33,382 nucleotides of DNA, taken from NCBI GenBank assembly GCA_026398255.1, contig JAPLTG010000018.1:1-33382 (forward strand), written 5' to 3'. Shown piece after piece: positions 22,101-30,058 of this stretch. The DNA is from Verrucomicrobiota bacterium (GTDB lineage: Bacteria; Verrucomicrobiota; Verrucomicrobiia; Chthoniobacterales; Terrimicrobiaceae). The stretch's first letter is position 1; each line of letters starts with the position of its first letter. The notes beneath the pieces were generated by a model. The model had not been told where the DNA came from. It searched no databases and was given only the letters and a program-made list of their open reading frames with translations. The translations under genes and the position numbers were made by a program.

Positions 22101-23995
22101 GCCAGCAACTCGTCCGCTTCATCAATTTTGGCATCGACCAGCAGGCTCCGCAAAAGCCCGACCACGGCCGCCGTCTCTACCTCCTGCCCAATGGCGACTT
22201 CGCCACGATCGACGATGCCGGAGTCGTCACCCCGCTCGCCACCGATTGGGACAGCATCACCGGCAAGCCCTCAGTCTTCCCGCCCTCAAGCCACGCGCAC
22301 CCCACGAGCGAAGTCACCGGCCTCATCCAAAACCTCGCAGACCTCGAAGCCGCCGACACCGCGCTGGATGCACGGATCGACCATCTCACCGCCAATCTGG
22401 ACCCCGCCGCGCTCGACTCTGTCGCCGAAGCCGCCGCCAGCATCGGCACCCTTCAGACCCAACTCGACACCCACACCCACACGGCCAGCCAGATCACCGA
22501 TTTCGCCTCTGCCGTCGTCGCCGTCTCGCCTCCCGTCGATTGGTCGAGCCTCACCGGCAAGCCCGCAACCTTCGCCCCCTCCGCGCACACCCACGCGATC
22601 TCCGAAGTCACCGGCCTCACCGACGCCCTCGCAGGCAAAGCCACCGCCGCCCAAGGCGCCAAGGCCGACACCGCCCTCCAACCTGAGCCCGTGGACTATC
22701 GCGGTGCCTACGACAACGGCGGTGACTACTACCCTGGCCAAGTTGTCAACTTCAACGGCGCGCTCTATGTCCGCATCGGCGAACCAAATCCGGGCTATCC
22801 CCCAGGCACCAGCTATTGGGCCGAATTCGATCCCGCCGCCTCGCCAGCTTTCAAGCTCTGGGTCGATCTATCAAAAGCCGACACGATCCACACGCACACC
22901 GCTGCGGACATCACCGATTTCGCCGATGCCGTCGTGGCAGTCTCGCCACCTGTCGATTGGAGCAGCCTCACAGGCAAGCCCGCAACCTTTGCGCCGTCCG
23001 CGCACACCCACACGGCCAGCCAGATCACCGACTTCACCAGCGCCGTCGTCGCCGCTGCTCCCGCTCCCACCACCCCTTCAAACTCCGGCCTCTCCATCAC
23101 CGGCAACTCCCTCGCCACAGCCTACAACACCGCCATCGCCGATGGCGTCGTCTCCGTCTCAGTCGGCGGCGCTCCCGCAGCACCCGCCAGCGCGTGGAAA
23201 GCCAAGAGCCTCGTGCAAGTCCTCGACGACATCCTTTTCCCCACCATACTCGCCAGCGTCGGCTCCGCAAAATCCCTCGACCTCGCCGTGAGCGGCACCA
23301 GCGGCACGCTCGAGATCGGCACCTCCGTGTCCCGCACACTCACCGCCACATTTGCGCGCGGCACGATCACGAACGGCAGCGGCTCCGCAAATGCCAATCC
23401 CCTTGTCGGCGACGCCACAGGCTACACCTTCACCGGCACCGGAATCAGCAGCACCGCGCAGGCAGGCAACACCCTCGCCATCACCACCGCCGTCGTCAGC
23501 GGATCAAACAACTGGGCCGTCACAGCCACCCACGCCGCAGGCACCGGCACATACACCGACAACAAAGGCGTCGCCGGATCAAACCTCGCCGCCTCCCGCG
23601 CTGCCGGGAGCCTCACCGACAGCACCAGCTCGCCAGCCATCACAGGCGTCCACCCATACTACTACCTCAAGAGCGCATCGCCAATCAGCGCCTCTGCGAT
23701 GGTCACAGCCATCCAAAACGGCACCGCCACCAAAGTCATCGCCGCCAGCACCGGCACGCTCTCCATCCCCTACGCCCCGAGCGCCGAATACCTCGCCGTG
23801 GCCTACCCAGCCACCAGCACCACAAAGACCCGCTACCATGTCACCGCGCTGGATAACGGCGCGATCACCGTCGTCTTCTCACCCGTCGCCACCCAGACCG
23901 TCACCACCGCCCTCTGGAGCCAGAGCTACCGCATCCACACGAGCACCGGCGCGCTCACCAACTCCAACGCAACCATCGAACTGAGGAACACCTGA
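22097..23995 (+). CDS. Tail fibre with repeated His-containing modules
   Basis: The product has 632 residues. N-terminal 'LVRFINFGIDQQAPQKPDHGRRLYLLPNGDFATIDDAG' is an attachment part. Then come modules with 'WDSITGKPSVFPPSSHAHPTSEVTGL', 'VDWSSLTGKPATFAPSAHTHAISEVTGL' and a second copy of the same phrase at about residues 285-315. H-x-H pairs of this type hold metal ions along trimeric fibres. A segment near 200-230 ('YRGAYDNGGDYYPGQVVNFNGALYVRIGEPNPG') is a carbohydrate-module-like insert. The second half (about 320-632) is a beta-rich, Ser/Thr-rich shaft and tip. Repeats are also visible in the DNA. Confidence 0.8.
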   Translation: MSQQLVRFINFGIDQQAPQKPDHGRRLYLLPNGDFATIDDAGVVTPLATDWDSITGKPSVFPPSSHAHPTSEVTGLIQNLADLEAADTALDARIDHLTANLDPAALDSVAEAAASIGTLQTQLDTHTHTASQITDFASAVVAVSPPVDWSSLTGKPATFAPSAHTHAISEVTGLTDALAGKATAAQGAKADTALQPEPVDYRGAYDNGGDYYPGQVVNFNGALYVRIGEPNPGYPPGTSYWAEFDPAASPAFKLWVDLSKADTIHTHTAADITDFADAVVAVSPPVDWSSLTGKPATFAPSAHTHTASQITDFTSAVVAAAPAPTTPSNSGLSITGNSLATAYNTAIADGVVSVSVGGAPAAPASAWKAKSLVQVLDDILFPTILASVGSAKSLDLAVSGTSGTLEIGTSVSRTLTATFARGTITNGSGSANANPLVGDATGYTFTGTGISSTAQAGNTLAITTAVVSGSNNWAVTATHAAGTGTYTDNKGVAGSNLAASRAAGSLTDSTSSPAITGVHPYYYLKSASPISASAMVTAIQNGTATKVIAASTGTLSIPYAPSAEYLAVAYPATSTTKTRYHVTALDNGAITVVFSPVATQTVTTALWSQSYRIHTSTGALTNSNATIELRNT

Positions 23996-24741
23996 TGCCG
24001 CTCTCTGGAATCGAACTCTCAGCCGGAATCGTAGTCGGCGGCAACAAGCCCGTAGACGCCAAGTTTGGCCCCTACGCAAGCACCGCCGCCGCGCTCGCCG
24101 ACATCGGCAGCACCCTGCGCTACAAAGGCCTCACGGTCGGCATCGAAAACGCCGGGCAGGTCGTCGAATACTGGTTCCGCAACGGCGTGGCCAATGCCGA
24201 CCTCGTAGAAAAAATCACGCCGCTCGAAGCCACAAACATCATCGGCCTCTCCGACTTCATCGTCGCCGCAGCCCCCGGCCTTTCAATTACCACGACCACA
24301 CACATCGCGGACGGATTGACCGACACCTACTCCGTGAACGGCCTTGCCAGTGCCGACCCATCGCATGTGCTCGTCTCGTTGAACGGCGTCACTCAAAACC
24401 CCGGCACCGACTACATGGTCAACTTTGCCACCGGGAAGATCATATTCGACGGCTACCCCTCCGCAAATCAGCAGATCGTCTTCACCGCCCTCGGCCTCCG
24501 CAGCGTCCAGCGCCCGCTCGACCCTACGCTCTACCTCTACGCCTTCGCCCAAAGCGTCAACGGCCTCACCACCTACAGCGGCCGCTTGCTAAACGCCAAC
24601 CGCCCCGCCGCGCCAGCACTGCCAGAGACCGCCACCACCTGGACAATCCGCCGCACCACGCTCAATGCCGCCGGCCGCGTCCTTTCAACCGCCTCGGCCA
24701 TCGGCTCGTGGGCTAACCGGGAAAGCCTCTCCTTCCAATGA
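23995..24741 (+). CDS. Tail fibre component
   Basis: The product has 248 residues, starting MPLSGIELSAGIVVGGNKPV. It contains 'TDTYSVNGLASADPSHVLVSLNGVTQNPGTDYMVNFATGKIIFDGYPSANQQIVFTALG', a module frequent in phage fibres ('p....vsl.Gv.q.p...Y.v..g..i.F...p..g..i.v'). The C-terminal 35 residues ('TWTIRRTTLNAAGRVLSTASAIGSWANRESLSF') recur in altered form at the end of the protein at 26005. The start overlaps the previous stop (TGATG). Confidence 0.7.
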   Translation: MPLSGIELSAGIVVGGNKPVDAKFGPYASTAAALADIGSTLRYKGLTVGIENAGQVVEYWFRNGVANADLVEKITPLEATNIIGLSDFIVAAAPGLSITTTTHIADGLTDTYSVNGLASADPSHVLVSLNGVTQNPGTDYMVNFATGKIIFDGYPSANQQIVFTALGLRSVQRPLDPTLYLYAFAQSVNGLTTYSGRLLNANRPAAPALPETATTWTIRRTTLNAAGRVLSTASAIGSWANRESLSFQ

Positions 24742-24965
24742 CGACAATCACCGAGAGCAACATTACGCAGACGCTGGACCTGTCGTCCTTCGACCTCAGC
24801 CTCCCGCCCGTCGTCGTCGAATATCCATCGCGTTCAAATTTCCCATCCATCGGGAAACCAGACCGCCTCTACATGGCCCTCGACGAGGGCATGCCCTACC
24901 GCTGGAGCCCCTCCACGAACGCTTACGCCAGCCTCATTTCCGTCATCGATGGCGGCGGTTTTTGA
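24738..24965 (+). CDS. Small fibre-associated protein
   Basis: The product has 75 residues, starting MTTITESNITQTLDLSSFDL. The second half 'FPSIGKPDRLYMALDEGMPYRWSPSTNAYASL' is a common fibre motif ('FP..G....lY.d.....yrW....Y..i'). It may be a short adapter stacked between fibre proteins. It overlaps the previous gene by four bases. Its stop lies within the next TTTGACAC. Confidence 0.6.
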   Translation: MTTITESNITQTLDLSSFDLSLPPVVVEYPSRSNFPSIGKPDRLYMALDEGMPYRWSPSTNAYASLISVIDGGGF

Positions 24966-25009
24966 CACTCACCCCACCCACGAACACCAACCACTAACCC
25001 ACCACCACC
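24961..25009 (+). promoter_or_regulatory. TTTGACAC element with G-poor leader (copy 8)
   Basis: TTTGACAC (24961-24968) contains the upstream stop (24963-24965). The 41 bases to the ATG at 25010 contain one G and are otherwise C/A-rich, like the leaders of copies 4 and 6. Confidence 0.58.
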
Positions 25010-25921
25010 ATGCCACAAATCATCAAAGTAAAACGGGGCACAGGCTCCCCAGTGTCGCTCCAGCTCGCAGAGTTGGGCTTCGACAAACTGAACAAAAAAC
25101 TTTTCATCGGAACCGAGGAAGGCGTTTTCGACCTCTCCGGTGAGAGCTACGCGAAGAAAACCTTCGTTGACTCTGCCGTCGCAGCCGAAGCCGCTCTTCG
25201 TGAGTCCGGCGACTCGACTCTGACCTCGAGCCTCAACAGCGAAATCAGCCGCGCCCAAGGTGCCGAGAGCGATCTCGCCGCCGATATTTCTGCAGAAGAG
25301 ACAGCACGCATCGCCGCTGTTTCGGCAGAGCAGAGCGCCCGCGAAGCAGCCGACCTCGTTTTGGACGGCAAAATCACGACTGAAAAAGGCCGCATCGATG
25401 CGATCCTTTCCGCCTCCACAGCGGATGCCGATAATTTTAAAGAAATCGTAGATCTGATCAATTCGGTTGATTTGACGAACGACAATGCCCTTGCGTCCGC
25501 CGTCCTCTCGATCAATGACGACATCGCCGACGAGACCAGCGCACGCCAATCGGCCGACACCGCCCTCGGTCTCCGCATCGATGGCGTGGAGACAGCCGCA
25601 ACCGCGCTAACGACCCGTGTCTCTGCCGCTGAGCAAGACATCATCGACAACGCAGCCGACATCGCAGCCGAAGAGACCGCGCGCATCGCCGCCGTCTCGG
25701 CCGAAGCGACCAGCCGCGCGAATGCCGACACGACTCTTCAAAACAACATCGACGCCGAGGCATCCACCCGCTCCACAGCCGACACCAGCCTCAGCAACCG
25801 CATCACCACCCTCGAAAACGCCAGCGCCGACAGCCGCCTGGACGCAGTCGAGGCCGATGTCGCCGACCACGAGACCCGCATCAGCGCGCTCGAGACGACC
25901 ATCGACGGCGGAGTTTACTAG
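25010..25921 (+). CDS. Coiled-coil tail fibre protein
   Basis: The product has 303 residues. The N-terminus 'IIKVKRGTGSPVSLQLAELGFDKLNKKLFIG' is a fibre attachment domain known from many phages ('i..kr....p..l..gEl.....t..lyiG'). From about 45 to the end come heptad-like repeats rich in Ala, Asp, Glu and Ser ('AAEAALRESGDSTLTSSLNSEISRAQG', 'ARIAAVSAEQSAREAADL', 'TDTSLSNRITTLENASADSRLD'-like), a trimeric coiled-coil shaft. There is no obvious receptor tip, so another gene product may supply it. Confidence 0.75.
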   Translation: MPQIIKVKRGTGSPVSLQLAELGFDKLNKKLFIGTEEGVFDLSGESYAKKTFVDSAVAAEAALRESGDSTLTSSLNSEISRAQGAESDLAADISAEETARIAAVSAEQSAREAADLVLDGKITTEKGRIDAILSASTADADNFKEIVDLINSVDLTNDNALASAVLSINDDIADETSARQSADTALGLRIDGVETAATALTTRVSAAEQDIIDNAADIAAEETARIAAVSAEATSRANADTTLQNNIDAEASTRSTADTSLSNRITTLENASADSRLDAVEADVADHETRISALETTIDGGVY

Positions 25922-25930
25922 TCCAACCCA

Positions 25931-25973
25931 CTCCCCGGCGGGGCGGCCCATGCCGCCTCGCCAAGCGGGGGAG
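25931..25973 (+). other. Strong two-part stem-loop between fibre genes
   Basis: Outer stem CTCCCC (25931-25936) pairs with GGGGAG (25968-25973). Inner stem GGCGGGGCGG (25937-25946) pairs with CCGCCTCGCC (25953-25962) with one G-U pair and loop CCCATG. No T-run follows it, so it is more like an RNA-stabilising or attenuating hairpin than a terminator. Confidence 0.5.
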
Positions 25974-26004
25974 CCTAAAAAATCCGCTGAATAAAAAAAG
26001 GCCA

Positions 26005-26373
26005 ATGCCAAATCCCACAATCATTCCCAAAAAGTCGGTCCAGAGCGGAGCAGTTCCGCCCACTCTCGCCCTCGGCGAGATCGCCATAAACCACGCCGAC
26101 CGCCGCCTTTACTCGCGCAATCCCGCAACAGGCGAAATCTACAAGCTCGCCGGAGCAGGCGAAGCCCCCGACCGCGTGTTCGTTTTCGACTCCGCAGGAG
26201 ACACCACCTACCTCGGATATCTTTTGTATTCGGATGTGCCGTCCACCGGCTCCATCTACGACGCCGCAGACTGGGAAATCTCCCGAACTCAATTTTCCGC
26301 AGACGGCAACTCCTCCACCGAAGCCTCGGCAACAGGCTCGTGGAATTCTCGCAGCTCACTCCAATTTTCTTAA
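26005..26373 (+). CDS. Short fibre protein with attachment-type N-terminus
   Basis: The product has 122 residues. 'IIPKKSVQSGAVPPTLALGEIAINHADRRLYSRNPATGEIYKLAG' is the same type of N-terminal domain as in the protein at 25010. A 'FVFDSAGDTTYLGYLLYSDVPSTGSIYDAADW' segment follows. The C-terminus ('WEISRTQFSADGNSSTEASATGSWNSRSSLQF') matches the end of the protein at 23995 in pattern. It has the build of a small accessory fibre or tip made of an attachment and a cap domain. Confidence 0.65.
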   Translation: MPNPTIIPKKSVQSGAVPPTLALGEIAINHADRRLYSRNPATGEIYKLAGAGEAPDRVFVFDSAGDTTYLGYLLYSDVPSTGSIYDAADWEISRTQFSADGNSSTEASATGSWNSRSSLQFS

Positions 26374-26392
26374 ACCCTAAAATCCAAAATCC

Positions 26393-26674
26393 ATGAACGC
26401 ATCCGCACCATCCACCATCGAAGGCAAACAATACGACCGCTATGCGCTGAATCTCATCATCAGCGGAACCTACGACGCAGAGGGCCAGCCCGAGGCCAGC
26501 GTCGTCTGCAACCTCACACCGCTCCGCATCGCCGACGGCCAAGTCGAGACCGCCCCCGCGCACGCGAAATCCATCCGCCTCGGCACCCTCGCCGTAGCCG
26601 ACGAGCAGACCCTCGCCGCCGTCTCCGCCATCCAAGCCATCCTCCAGCAATTCATCGAAGCGAAAGGACTCTAA
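26393..26674 (+). CDS. Hypothetical protein in the fibre cluster
   Basis: The product has 93 residues, starting MNASAPSTIEGKQYDRYALN. It reads as a beta-strand part ('YALNLIISGTYDAEGQPEASVVCNLTPLRIADGQVE') followed by a helix ('DEQTLAAVSAIQAILQQFIEAKGL'). It is small and soluble, possibly a chaperone or cap for fibres. It lies 19 bases after the previous gene and one base before the next. Family unknown. Confidence 0.58.
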   Translation: MNASAPSTIEGKQYDRYALNLIISGTYDAEGQPEASVVCNLTPLRIADGQVETAPAHAKSIRLGTLAVADEQTLAAVSAIQAILQQFIEAKGL

Positions 26675-26675
26675 A

Positions 26676-28508
26676 ATGGCCAACGCACGCGCTATCGCAA
26701 ACGGCAACTGGTCGGCGACCAGCACATGGAACGGCGGCGTTGTCCCCGGCAACGGCGACACCGTTTACGCGAATGGATTCAATGTGACGCTCGACACCGA
26801 TGTGACCATCGGAGGAGCCAACAACCCCATCGTCAACACCGGCTCGCTCGTCAGCGGTCAGTGGTATGAGATCGTCAATGTCGGCGGGCAAAACTGGACG
26901 GCCATCGGGGCAGCCAGCAACACCACCGGCACCGTCTTCCAATCTACCGGCACCGGCACCGCTGGAAACCTCGGCACGGCCCGCGCCCTCGCTACGCTCA
27001 CCACGGCCACAAATACCGCCGCAGGAGCGACCACAGGCGGCGGCGTCTTCACGATGTCCACCGTCCGCGCCATGACAGCCGACCTACGCGCTGGCACGAC
27101 GACCTGCCTCAATGTCACCGCCACCAGCGGCACGCTCACGCTTTCTGGCCTGCGCGTGGTCAGCGGGAGTGCAACGGGAGCGCATGGAGTTAATACTACG
27201 GCCAACAGCGATCTCGCCTCCTGCACATTCACCAGCGGTAGCGGTGTCGCCAGCGCCCTGCACAACGCCTCGACAGGAACGGTGAATGTCACCGGCTCCT
27301 GCACATTCACAGGCGGTGTCGCCAGCGCCCCCGCGCTGAACAACGCCTCGACTGGCAGCGTCACCGTCACGAACTCCACCTTCACCGCCTCCGCATTTAC
27401 CAACGCCGTCGGTATCGCCAACACCTCCGCCGATGTCCGCTTGAGCGGCGATTTCCTCGACCACTGGAGCGGCTGGAAGGCCGTCAACGGAGCCAAATGG
27501 CGACTCGGCACAGCCCCAACTCTCGGCCAGACACGCTACGCTCTCGCAGGAACAACCGACTCGTATTTCACCGAGTTCGGCAGCGACTTCGGCACATTCG
27601 GCAACCCCATCGCCGCCAACGTCCGCAGCGGAGTCGTTTATGGAGGCGGCAACCTCACGGGCTCATGCGCAGTTCCAGCCGCCGGAAGCGTCAGTTTTGG
27701 CGTGCCCGTTGATAACACCACCGGCACGGCAATCCTCACGCAGGCCAATGTCCAAAGCGCCCTCACCGCGCAGGGACTCACCAGCGCCCGGGCAGGGAAT
27801 TTGGACAACCTGGACACAACCGTATCAAGCCGCCTCTCGCCGAGCGGCACGCTTGCCCGCGTCACGCTCACAGATACAGCCACCACGCTCACCAATGCGC
27901 CAACGGTTCCAACTGCCGCCGAAATCGCCACAGCCGTCGAAGGCTCACTCCTCAACGAAGCCGACGGCCAAGCAGTGCTGAACGCCATCGTCGGCGCAAT
28001 CGGAAACACGAACCTCTCCGAAGTCTCACTGGTCGCCGCCGTCCGCGCCGACCTCGAGCGCACCGGAGGCAAACTGGACAACATCCCGACAACCTCGGCA
28101 CCATCAGCCTCGGCAGTGGCAGGAGCCGTGCGAACTGAACTCGGAGTTGAGCTTGGGCGTCTGGATGCCTCGGTGTCTTCGAGACTCTCGCCGAGCGGCA
28201 CGCTTGCGACCGTCACCAACCTGACCAACGCACCGGCAAGCGTCACACCTTCGGACATCTGGTCGCACTCCAGCCGCACGCTCACCACATCGAGCGGACC
28301 GACGGCCGCCGAGATCAGGCAGGAGATGGATTCAAGCAGCTCGAAACTTGCAAATCTGGACGCCGCCATCTCCAGCCGCATGGCAGCAAGCGAAGCGTCC
28401 AAGCTCGATTCGATAAAAGGCAAAACGGACCTTTTGAACACGGATCGACTTTCGCAAGTGGCCACAACAAACATCGTCGGCACGCTTCTCGCTCAGGCAA
28501 ACTCATGA
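26676..28508 (+). CDS. Large tail fibre or receptor-binding protein, beta-helix type
   Basis: The product has 610 residues. The opening 'ARAIANGNWSATSTWNGGVVPGNGDTVYANGFNVTLDTDVTI' is a common start of phage and bacterial beta-helix proteins. A widely seen module 'GQWYEIVNVGGQNWTAIGAASNTTGTVFQSTGTGTAG' (about 60-95) is inserted in it. Repeats such as 'CTFTSGSGVASALHNASTGTVNVTGSCTFTGGVASAPALNNASTG' (190-250) form beta-helix turns. The C-terminal third (360-610) contains duplicated 'DTTVSSRLSPSGTLA' and 'DASVSSRLSPSGTLA' phrases and helical segments. It probably contacts the host surface. Confidence 0.75.
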   Translation: MANARAIANGNWSATSTWNGGVVPGNGDTVYANGFNVTLDTDVTIGGANNPIVNTGSLVSGQWYEIVNVGGQNWTAIGAASNTTGTVFQSTGTGTAGNLGTARALATLTTATNTAAGATTGGGVFTMSTVRAMTADLRAGTTTCLNVTATSGTLTLSGLRVVSGSATGAHGVNTTANSDLASCTFTSGSGVASALHNASTGTVNVTGSCTFTGGVASAPALNNASTGSVTVTNSTFTASAFTNAVGIANTSADVRLSGDFLDHWSGWKAVNGAKWRLGTAPTLGQTRYALAGTTDSYFTEFGSDFGTFGNPIAANVRSGVVYGGGNLTGSCAVPAAGSVSFGVPVDNTTGTAILTQANVQSALTAQGLTSARAGNLDNLDTTVSSRLSPSGTLARVTLTDTATTLTNAPTVPTAAEIATAVEGSLLNEADGQAVLNAIVGAIGNTNLSEVSLVAAVRADLERTGGKLDNIPTTSAPSASAVAGAVRTELGVELGRLDASVSSRLSPSGTLATVTNLTNAPASVTPSDIWSHSSRTLTTSSGPTAAEIRQEMDSSSSKLANLDAAISSRMAASEASKLDSIKGKTDLLNTDRLSQVATTNIVGTLLAQANS

Positions 28509-28774
28509 GCTTCGAGCAAGTAAAAAGCAGACCCGGAGTCAGACTGAGCGTCAGCGAGGCAATAGCCGCGCTGGCGCTTGTCGCCACGGTCTTCTCGATT
28601 TCGCAAGCCTGGTGGATTCTGCCCGAGAAAGTCAGCCGCGTGGAGGTCGAAAACGAAAAGCAGGAAGCCCGCCTGCAAAAGATCGAAGCCACCGCCGCCG
28701 ACCGCGCAGAGACCTTGGCCCGCATCGACGAACGCACCAAGCGCATCGAGCAAATCTTAGCCAATCGCCCGTGA
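28505..28774 (+). CDS. Membrane-anchored coiled-coil protein of the lysis cassette
   Basis: The product has 89 residues. One membrane helix ('SEAIAALALVATVFSISQAWWIL', about 17-39) is followed by a strongly charged coiled coil ('SRVEVENEKQEARLQKIEATAADRAETLARIDERTKRIEQIL'). This is the build of an inner-membrane spanin or a holin partner. With the lipoprotein gene at 28969 it could form a spanin pair, bridging membranes at lysis. It overlaps the fibre stop by four bases. The role is inferred from architecture and neighbours. Confidence 0.65.
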   Translation: MSFEQVKSRPGVRLSVSEAIAALALVATVFSISQAWWILPEKVSRVEVENEKQEARLQKIEATAADRAETLARIDERTKRIEQILANRP

Positions 28775-28783
28775 GGCTTTGAC

Positions 28784-28972
28784 ATGCGGCTAAGGGAGAT
28801 GAAAGCACTCCTCTACATCCTCGACCGGCTTGCGGAAAACTCCACATGGCGTGGTGTAATCTTAATCTGCACCGCTGTCGGTCTAAAGCTCGAGCCCGAG
28901 CATCAGGAAGCCATCGTGGCCGCCGGGCTTTCGCTGGTCGGCGTCATCAACATTTTCCGAAAAGGAAAATGA
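28784..28972 (+). CDS. Holin
   Basis: The product has 62 residues from 28784, or 57 from the second ATG at 28799 (MKALLYILDRLAENSTWRGV), which I think the better start. It has the text of small phage holins: 'WRGVILICTAVGLKLEPEHQEAIVAAGLSLVGVINIF', two short membrane segments with a turn at 'KLEPEHQ', and a basic end (RKGK). Holins pore the inner membrane at a set time and release the endolysin. A near copy of the octamer (TTTGACAT, 28778-28785) precedes the first ATG. The next gene overlaps by four bases. Confidence 0.85.
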   Translation: MRLREMKALLYILDRLAENSTWRGVILICTAVGLKLEPEHQEAIVAAGLSLVGVINIFRKGK

Positions 28973-29220
28973 ATCCGAAGCAAGTCGCCGCCGTGTTGAT
29001 GATCCTCGGCTGGCTGTTCTTGGCTCTCGCCTTCCTCACCTCCTGCGTGGCCGTTCCCATGCCGCCCTTCGGTGACCGCATCGGCGAGGCTGGCACTCTC
29101 CACATCCGCGCCACGGTCCGCTTCGAGCCGCGCCTCAGCGAAGGCGAAGCTGCCAACCGCGACCTATGGCACGCCCTCGGCCAATACCAGCAATCCCTGC
29201 CCGCCCTCAAAGACAAATGA
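28969..29220 (+). CDS. Lysis-cassette lipoprotein, possible outer-membrane spanin
   Basis: The product has 83 residues. A signal with lipobox (MNPKQVAAVLMILGWLFLAL, then AFLTSC, Cys26) is followed by a short mature part 'VAVPMPPFGDRIGEAGTLHIRATVRFEPRLSEGEAANRDLWHALGQYQQSLPALKDK'. Proline near the start of the mature part and small size fit outer-membrane spanins like Rz1, which pair with an inner-membrane coiled-coil protein. The gene at 28505 would be the partner. ATG 28969 overlaps the holin stop. The spanin role is an inference. Confidence 0.7.
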   Translation: MNPKQVAAVLMILGWLFLALAFLTSCVAVPMPPFGDRIGEAGTLHIRATVRFEPRLSEGEAANRDLWHALGQYQQSLPALKDK

Positions 29221-29816
29221 ATTTCCTCGACTTCCTGCGCCGCATGTTCCCCATGGCCCAGCCCCCCGCCGCGCCAGCACCAGCACCGGAGAAGTCAAAG
29301 TCCCTAGGAACGCCGTCGTCCCCGACGGCATCTTCACCCGTCCGCTACTACCCGCAGACCAACCGGAAAACACCCAATGTCTCGGCCGGCCGCGTCATCA
29401 AGCCCACCCACATCGTCCTTCACCACAGCTCCGGCGCTTACGCTGGCTCGGTCTCGTGGTGCATGGACCCGATTAGCAAAGTCAGCTACCACTGCCTCAT
29501 CGCCAGAAACGGCAAGCGCACCGTGCTCGCCACGCCCAGCCAACGCACATGGCACGCCGGCGTCTCAAGCTGGCAAGGCCGAAAAGACGCCAACTCCTTC
29601 GCCATCGGCCTCGCGTGGGAAGGCGACACCTATCAAGTCCCACTCAGCGACGACGCCATCCTAAGCGCGGTGGAATACCTCCTCCCGATACTCGACGAAT
29701 ACCACATTCCCCTTTCCAACATCATCCGCCACGCCGATGTCTCCCCCGGCCGCAAAGACGATTGCTCTCCAGCCGCCCACGCCGCGCTGATCGCCGCCCT
29801 CAACCGGGTGCTCTAA
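29217..29816 (+). CDS. Endolysin: N-acetylmuramoyl-L-alanine amidase (Amidase_2)
   Basis: The product has 199 residues. A Pro/Ala-rich linker (15-55) precedes the catalytic domain. 'THIVLHHSSG' (64-73) supplies the first zinc His, 'TWHAGVSSW' (111-119) is the substrate-side motif, and 'RHADVSPGRKDDCSP' (171-185) supplies the second His (H172) and a third ligand (D182). It cuts the amide bond between MurNAc and the stem peptide. The N-terminus (MNFLDFLRRMFPMAQ) is amphipathic and could be a membrane-contact segment. The linker holds a REP-like hairpin in its DNA. The start overlaps the lipoprotein stop. Confidence 0.9.
   Translation: MNFLDFLRRMFPMAQPPAAPAPAPEKSKSLGTPSSPTASSPVRYYPQTNRKTPNVSAGRVIKPTHIVLHHSSGAYAGSVSWCMDPISKVSYHCLIARNGKRTVLATPSQRTWHAGVSSWQGRKDANSFAIGLAWEGDTYQVPLSDDAILSAVEYLLPILDEYHIPLSNIIRHADVSPGRKDDCSPAAHAALIAALNRVL
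29306..29332 (+). repeat. REP-like palindromic element (copy 2), inside the endolysin linker
   Basis: AGGAACGCCGTC, loop GTCCCC, then GACGGCATC. Compared with copy 1 (15387-15413), the outer bases and loop ends are kept while the stem pair A-T is changed to T-A on both sides. It encodes GTPSSPTAS within the linker. Confidence 0.5.
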
Positions 29817-29818
29817 TT

Positions 29819-30058
29819 ATGGCAAAAAAAATCGCCCCGCCCAAAGACCGCGAGGCCGTCATGCTCCAAGCCCGCGCGCTCCTCGCCGAGCATTTCGATG
29901 TCGCCCTGTGCATCGTCTCGTGGGAGGACGAGGGCGAGACCTTCTATATGGACTTCAAGTTCGGGAACGATTACGCGGCCCGAGCCCTCTGCCGCGAAGC
30001 AGACGAAATCCTCTGGCCAATCCAAGAGGAAGAGGACGACGAGGAGGAAGTCGAATGA
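29819..30058 (+). CDS. Small acidic hypothetical protein
   Basis: The product has 79 residues, starting MAKKIAPPKDREAVMLQARA. A helix ('REAVMLQARALLAEHFDV') is followed by 'ALCIVSWEDEGETFYMDFKFGNDYAARALCREADEILW' and an acidic tail (EEEDDEEEVE). Small and probably soluble. It lies two bases after the endolysin gene and overlaps the next gene by four. Function unknown. Confidence 0.6.
   Translation: MAKKIAPPKDREAVMLQARALLAEHFDVALCIVSWEDEGETFYMDFKFGNDYAARALCREADEILWPIQEEEDDEEEVE

Noticed and set aside
5493-24968. TTGACA within the octamers as ordinary -35 promoter boxes
   Set aside because: No TATAAT-like box lies 16-18 bases downstream in any copy; the space is GC-rich or A/C-rich and often contains the start codon.
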